Assembly: GCA_027717875.1 (NCBI GenBank) | Contig: JALLOL010000124.1 | Coordinates: forward strand, 1 to 7,258 | Source of the DNA: Acidobacteria bacterium AH-259-L09 | GTDB taxonomy: Bacteria; Acidobacteriota; UBA6911; RPQK01 | DNA length: 7,258 bases | Direction of reading: 5' to 3' | In this document: positions 5,299-7,258 of the stretch, piece after piece | Layout: each line of letters starts with the position of its first letter | How positions within the stretch are numbered: the stretch's first letter is position 1 | The notes under the pieces: generated by a model | The model's input: only the letters and a program-made list of their open reading frames with translations | The model's database searches: none | Told to the model about the DNA's origin: nothing | Program-made: the position numbers and the translations under genes

Positions 5299-7245
5299 TT
5301 GAATACAACTGCAAAAAACATCTTTCTCTGGATTGTCATTATCGTCGCCGTGGTTGTCCTGTGGAATTTTCTCAACACGGTTAGGAGTGGCAATGTAGAC
5401 GAAGTGAATTACTCTGAATTTACCTCCATGGTGTCAAATGACAAGATTAGAAGCTACCCGACCTCTCCGGTCACCTTGACCGGAAATGAGGTAGAGGGCA
5501 AGTACCTCGACTCTGCAACTCAGACGGAACGAAAATTTCGGGTCATCATCCCCAAGGGATCTGAGGAAACCATTGCCAATACCCTGAATGAAAAGAACGT
5601 CATAGTGAAAGTCAATAATGACGAGCAAGGTTCCTTAATCTACATGCTTCTGACCTCCTGGTTCCCGATTATCCTGTTTGTGGGTTTCTGGATTTTTCTG
5701 ATGCGTCAGATGCAGACTGGCGGAAACAAGGCACTTTCCTTTGGAAAGAGCCGTGCCAAACTATCCACTAACCAGCAAAAGAAGGTGACCTTTAAAGATG
5801 TGGCGGGTGTGGAGGAAGCCAAGGAGGAGCTTCAAGAAATTGTTGAATTCTTAAAAGAACCTCAAAAATTCCAAAAGCTCGGCGGCCGGATCCCGAAAGG
5901 GGTACTGGTGATGGGCCCCCCAGGAACGGGGAAGACTCTTCTGGCTCGCGCCATCGCTGGAGAGGCCAGCGTTCCCTTCTTCAGCATCAGTGGCTCTGAC
6001 TTTGTGGAGATGTTCGTCGGTGTAGGTGCAAGTCGCGTCAGGGATCTTTTTGAGCAAGGGAAGAAGAATGCTCCTTGCATCGTCTTTATCGATGAAATCG
6101 ACGCAGTTGGACGTCACCGTGGCGCTGGCCTGGGTGGAGGTCATGACGAGAGGGAACAGACTCTGAACCAGTTGCTGGTTGAGATGGACGGCTTCGAATC
6201 CAACGAAGGTGTAATTCTAATTGCCGCAACTAACCGTCCCGATGTCCTTGATCCTGCTCTTTTGCGCCCCGGCCGCTTCGATCGTGAGGTGGTCGTGACA
6301 TTGCCCGATATCAAGGGACGGGAGGGCATTCTCAAAGTCCACACTCGGCGTATTCCGTTGGCCCAAAACGTTGACATCTCCATTGTGGCGCGAGGAACCC
6401 CTGGTTTCTCCGGAGCCCAATTGGCCAACCTTGTTAATGAAGCTGCCTTGAATGCGGCTAGATTCAACCGCAAGGCGGTCAGCATGGACGATTTTGAAGA
6501 AGCGAAAGACAAGGTATTGATGGGCAAAGAGCGAAAATCAATGATCATGAGCGACAAAGAGAAACGCAATACTGCCTATCATGAGGCAGGTCATGCTCTT
6601 GCTGCCTATCTGCTTCCGGAGGCGGATCCCTTGCACAAGGTCACCATCATTCCTCGGGGACGGGCCTTGGGTGTTACCATGCAGCTGCCTGAGGAAGATA
6701 CGTACAACTACACCAAAGAATACATGGAAGCCTCCATCACCATTCTCATGGGAGGTCGAGCTGCGGAAAAAATCTTTCTGGAAAGCTACACAACAGGTGC
6801 CTCCAATGATCTGGAACGTGCAACGGAGCGAGCCCGAAAGATGGTTTGTGAATGGGGTATGAGCGAAGAAATGGGACCCTTGACATTCGGTAAGAGGCAG
6901 GAACAGATCTTCCTCGGCAGGGAAATCGCTCAACATCTGGATTACAGTGAAGAAACCGCAATCAAGATTGACCAGGAAGTCAAGAAGATTGTGTTCCAGG
7001 GTTACAACAAAGCCAAAGGGATTTTGGAAGAAAACCGGGAGGCCTTGGTCCGTCTGGCGGAGGCACTTTTAGAATACGAAACTTTGGATTCGGAAGAGAT
7101 CGAAGCTGTTGTCAAAGGCGAAAAAATCCAGAAAGAAGTCAAGCTGGAGCCCCCTGGCGAACCGGAGCCTGAACCCGAAGAGCAAGAGGAGAAGGAATCG
7201 TTGCCGCCTCTGGTCAAACCTAAGGAACGCCCAGCCCCCGCTTAA
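5299..7245 (+). CDS. ftsH: ATP-dependent zinc metalloprotease FtsH
   Basis: FtsH is a membrane-anchored hexameric AAA+ protease that unfolds and degrades damaged membrane proteins and short-lived cytoplasmic regulators. I start it at TTG 5299, with GGAGG (5285-5289) 9 nt upstream, giving 648 residues beginning MNTTAKNIF. The longer frame from TTG 5263 adds 12 residues but lacks a binding site. Membrane segments are at about 8-25 and 112-135, with an extracytoplasmic domain between. The AAA module has Walker A GPPGTGKT (206-213), the pore motif FVG (239-241), Walker B IVFIDE (261-266) and the second region of homology (310-329) with arginine fingers R323 and R326. The protease has HEAGH (428-432) and the third zinc ligand D504 in SNDLERA. 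An acidic, proline-rich tail ends the protein. All catalytic residues are present. Confidence 0.97.
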   Translation: MNTTAKNIFLWIVIIVAVVVLWNFLNTVRSGNVDEVNYSEFTSMVSNDKIRSYPTSPVTLTGNEVEGKYLDSATQTERKFRVIIPKGSEETIANTLNEKNVIVKVNNDEQGSLIYMLLTSWFPIILFVGFWIFLMRQMQTGGNKALSFGKSRAKLSTNQQKKVTFKDVAGVEEAKEELQEIVEFLKEPQKFQKLGGRIPKGVLVMGPPGTGKTLLARAIAGEASVPFFSISGSDFVEMFVGVGASRVRDLFEQGKKNAPCIVFIDEIDAVGRHRGAGLGGGHDEREQTLNQLLVEMDGFESNEGVILIAATNRPDVLDPALLRPGRFDREVVVTLPDIKGREGILKVHTRRIPLAQNVDISIVARGTPGFSGAQLANLVNEAALNAARFNRKAVSMDDFEEAKDKVLMGKERKSMIMSDKEKRNTAYHEAGHALAAYLLPEADPLHKVTIIPRGRALGVTMQLPEEDTYNYTKEYMEASITILMGGRAAEKIFLESYTTGASNDLERATERARKMVCEWGMSEEMGPLTFGKRQEQIFLGREIAQHLDYSEETAIKIDQEVKKIVFQGYNKAKGILEENREALVRLAEALLEYETLDSEEIEAVVKGEKIQKEVKLEPPGEPEPEPEEQEEKESLPPLVKPKERPAPA

Positions 7246-7258
7246 CTGCGAGACTAGT

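Noticed and set aside
6141..6936. Long minus-strand frames opposite ftsH
   Set aside because: They are antisense to the conserved AAA and protease coding regions and show no protein-like motifs.

Overview
The window carries four well-supported genes in two divergent pairs. On the minus strand are threonine synthase (thrC) and aspartate kinase (lysC). On the plus strand are tRNA-Ile lysidine synthetase (tilS) and the membrane protease FtsH (ftsH). All are ordinary bacterial housekeeping families. Moderate GC, the tilS-ftsH pairing, a diderm-type FtsH, a SAM riboswitch and a palindrome containing GGGGTCAGACC together suggest a free-living diderm such as an Acidobacteriota or deltaproteobacterial-grade organism. 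That placement is an impression, not a demonstration.

Layout. Positions 1-872 hold no convincing gene. This stretch has several small inverted repeats, a weak cluster of DnaA-box-like words (680-712), and a perfect 86-bp palindrome (778-863) that ends 9 bp from the lysC stop codon. Positions 873-3364 are the thrC-lysC operon on the minus strand, with a 4-base ATGA overlap. Positions 3365-3669 are its control region, read on the minus strand. In order of transcription it contains a near-consensus sigma70 promoter, a clear SAM-I (S-box) riboswitch aptamer, an intrinsic terminator with a U tract, and a hairpin just ahead of the thrC ribosome binding site. tilS (3672-5111) begins divergently, and the thrC promoter lies directly against its start codon. 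A 187-bp gap then holds a perfect TATAAT and a doubtful 50-codon reading frame. ftsH follows (5299-7245); its best start is a TTG preceded by GGAGG, 12 codons inside the longest reading frame. The window ends 13 bp after the ftsH stop.

How it works together. LysC makes aspartyl phosphate, the first committed step toward Lys, Met and Thr. ThrC makes threonine from O-phosphohomoserine, drawing on the homoserine pool that also feeds methionine. Placing both under a SAM-sensing OFF switch means the end product of the methionine branch would shut down the entry enzyme and, less expectedly, the threonine branch. This control region is the most interesting part of the window. The palindrome is second. 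No wholly new multi-gene system is visible.
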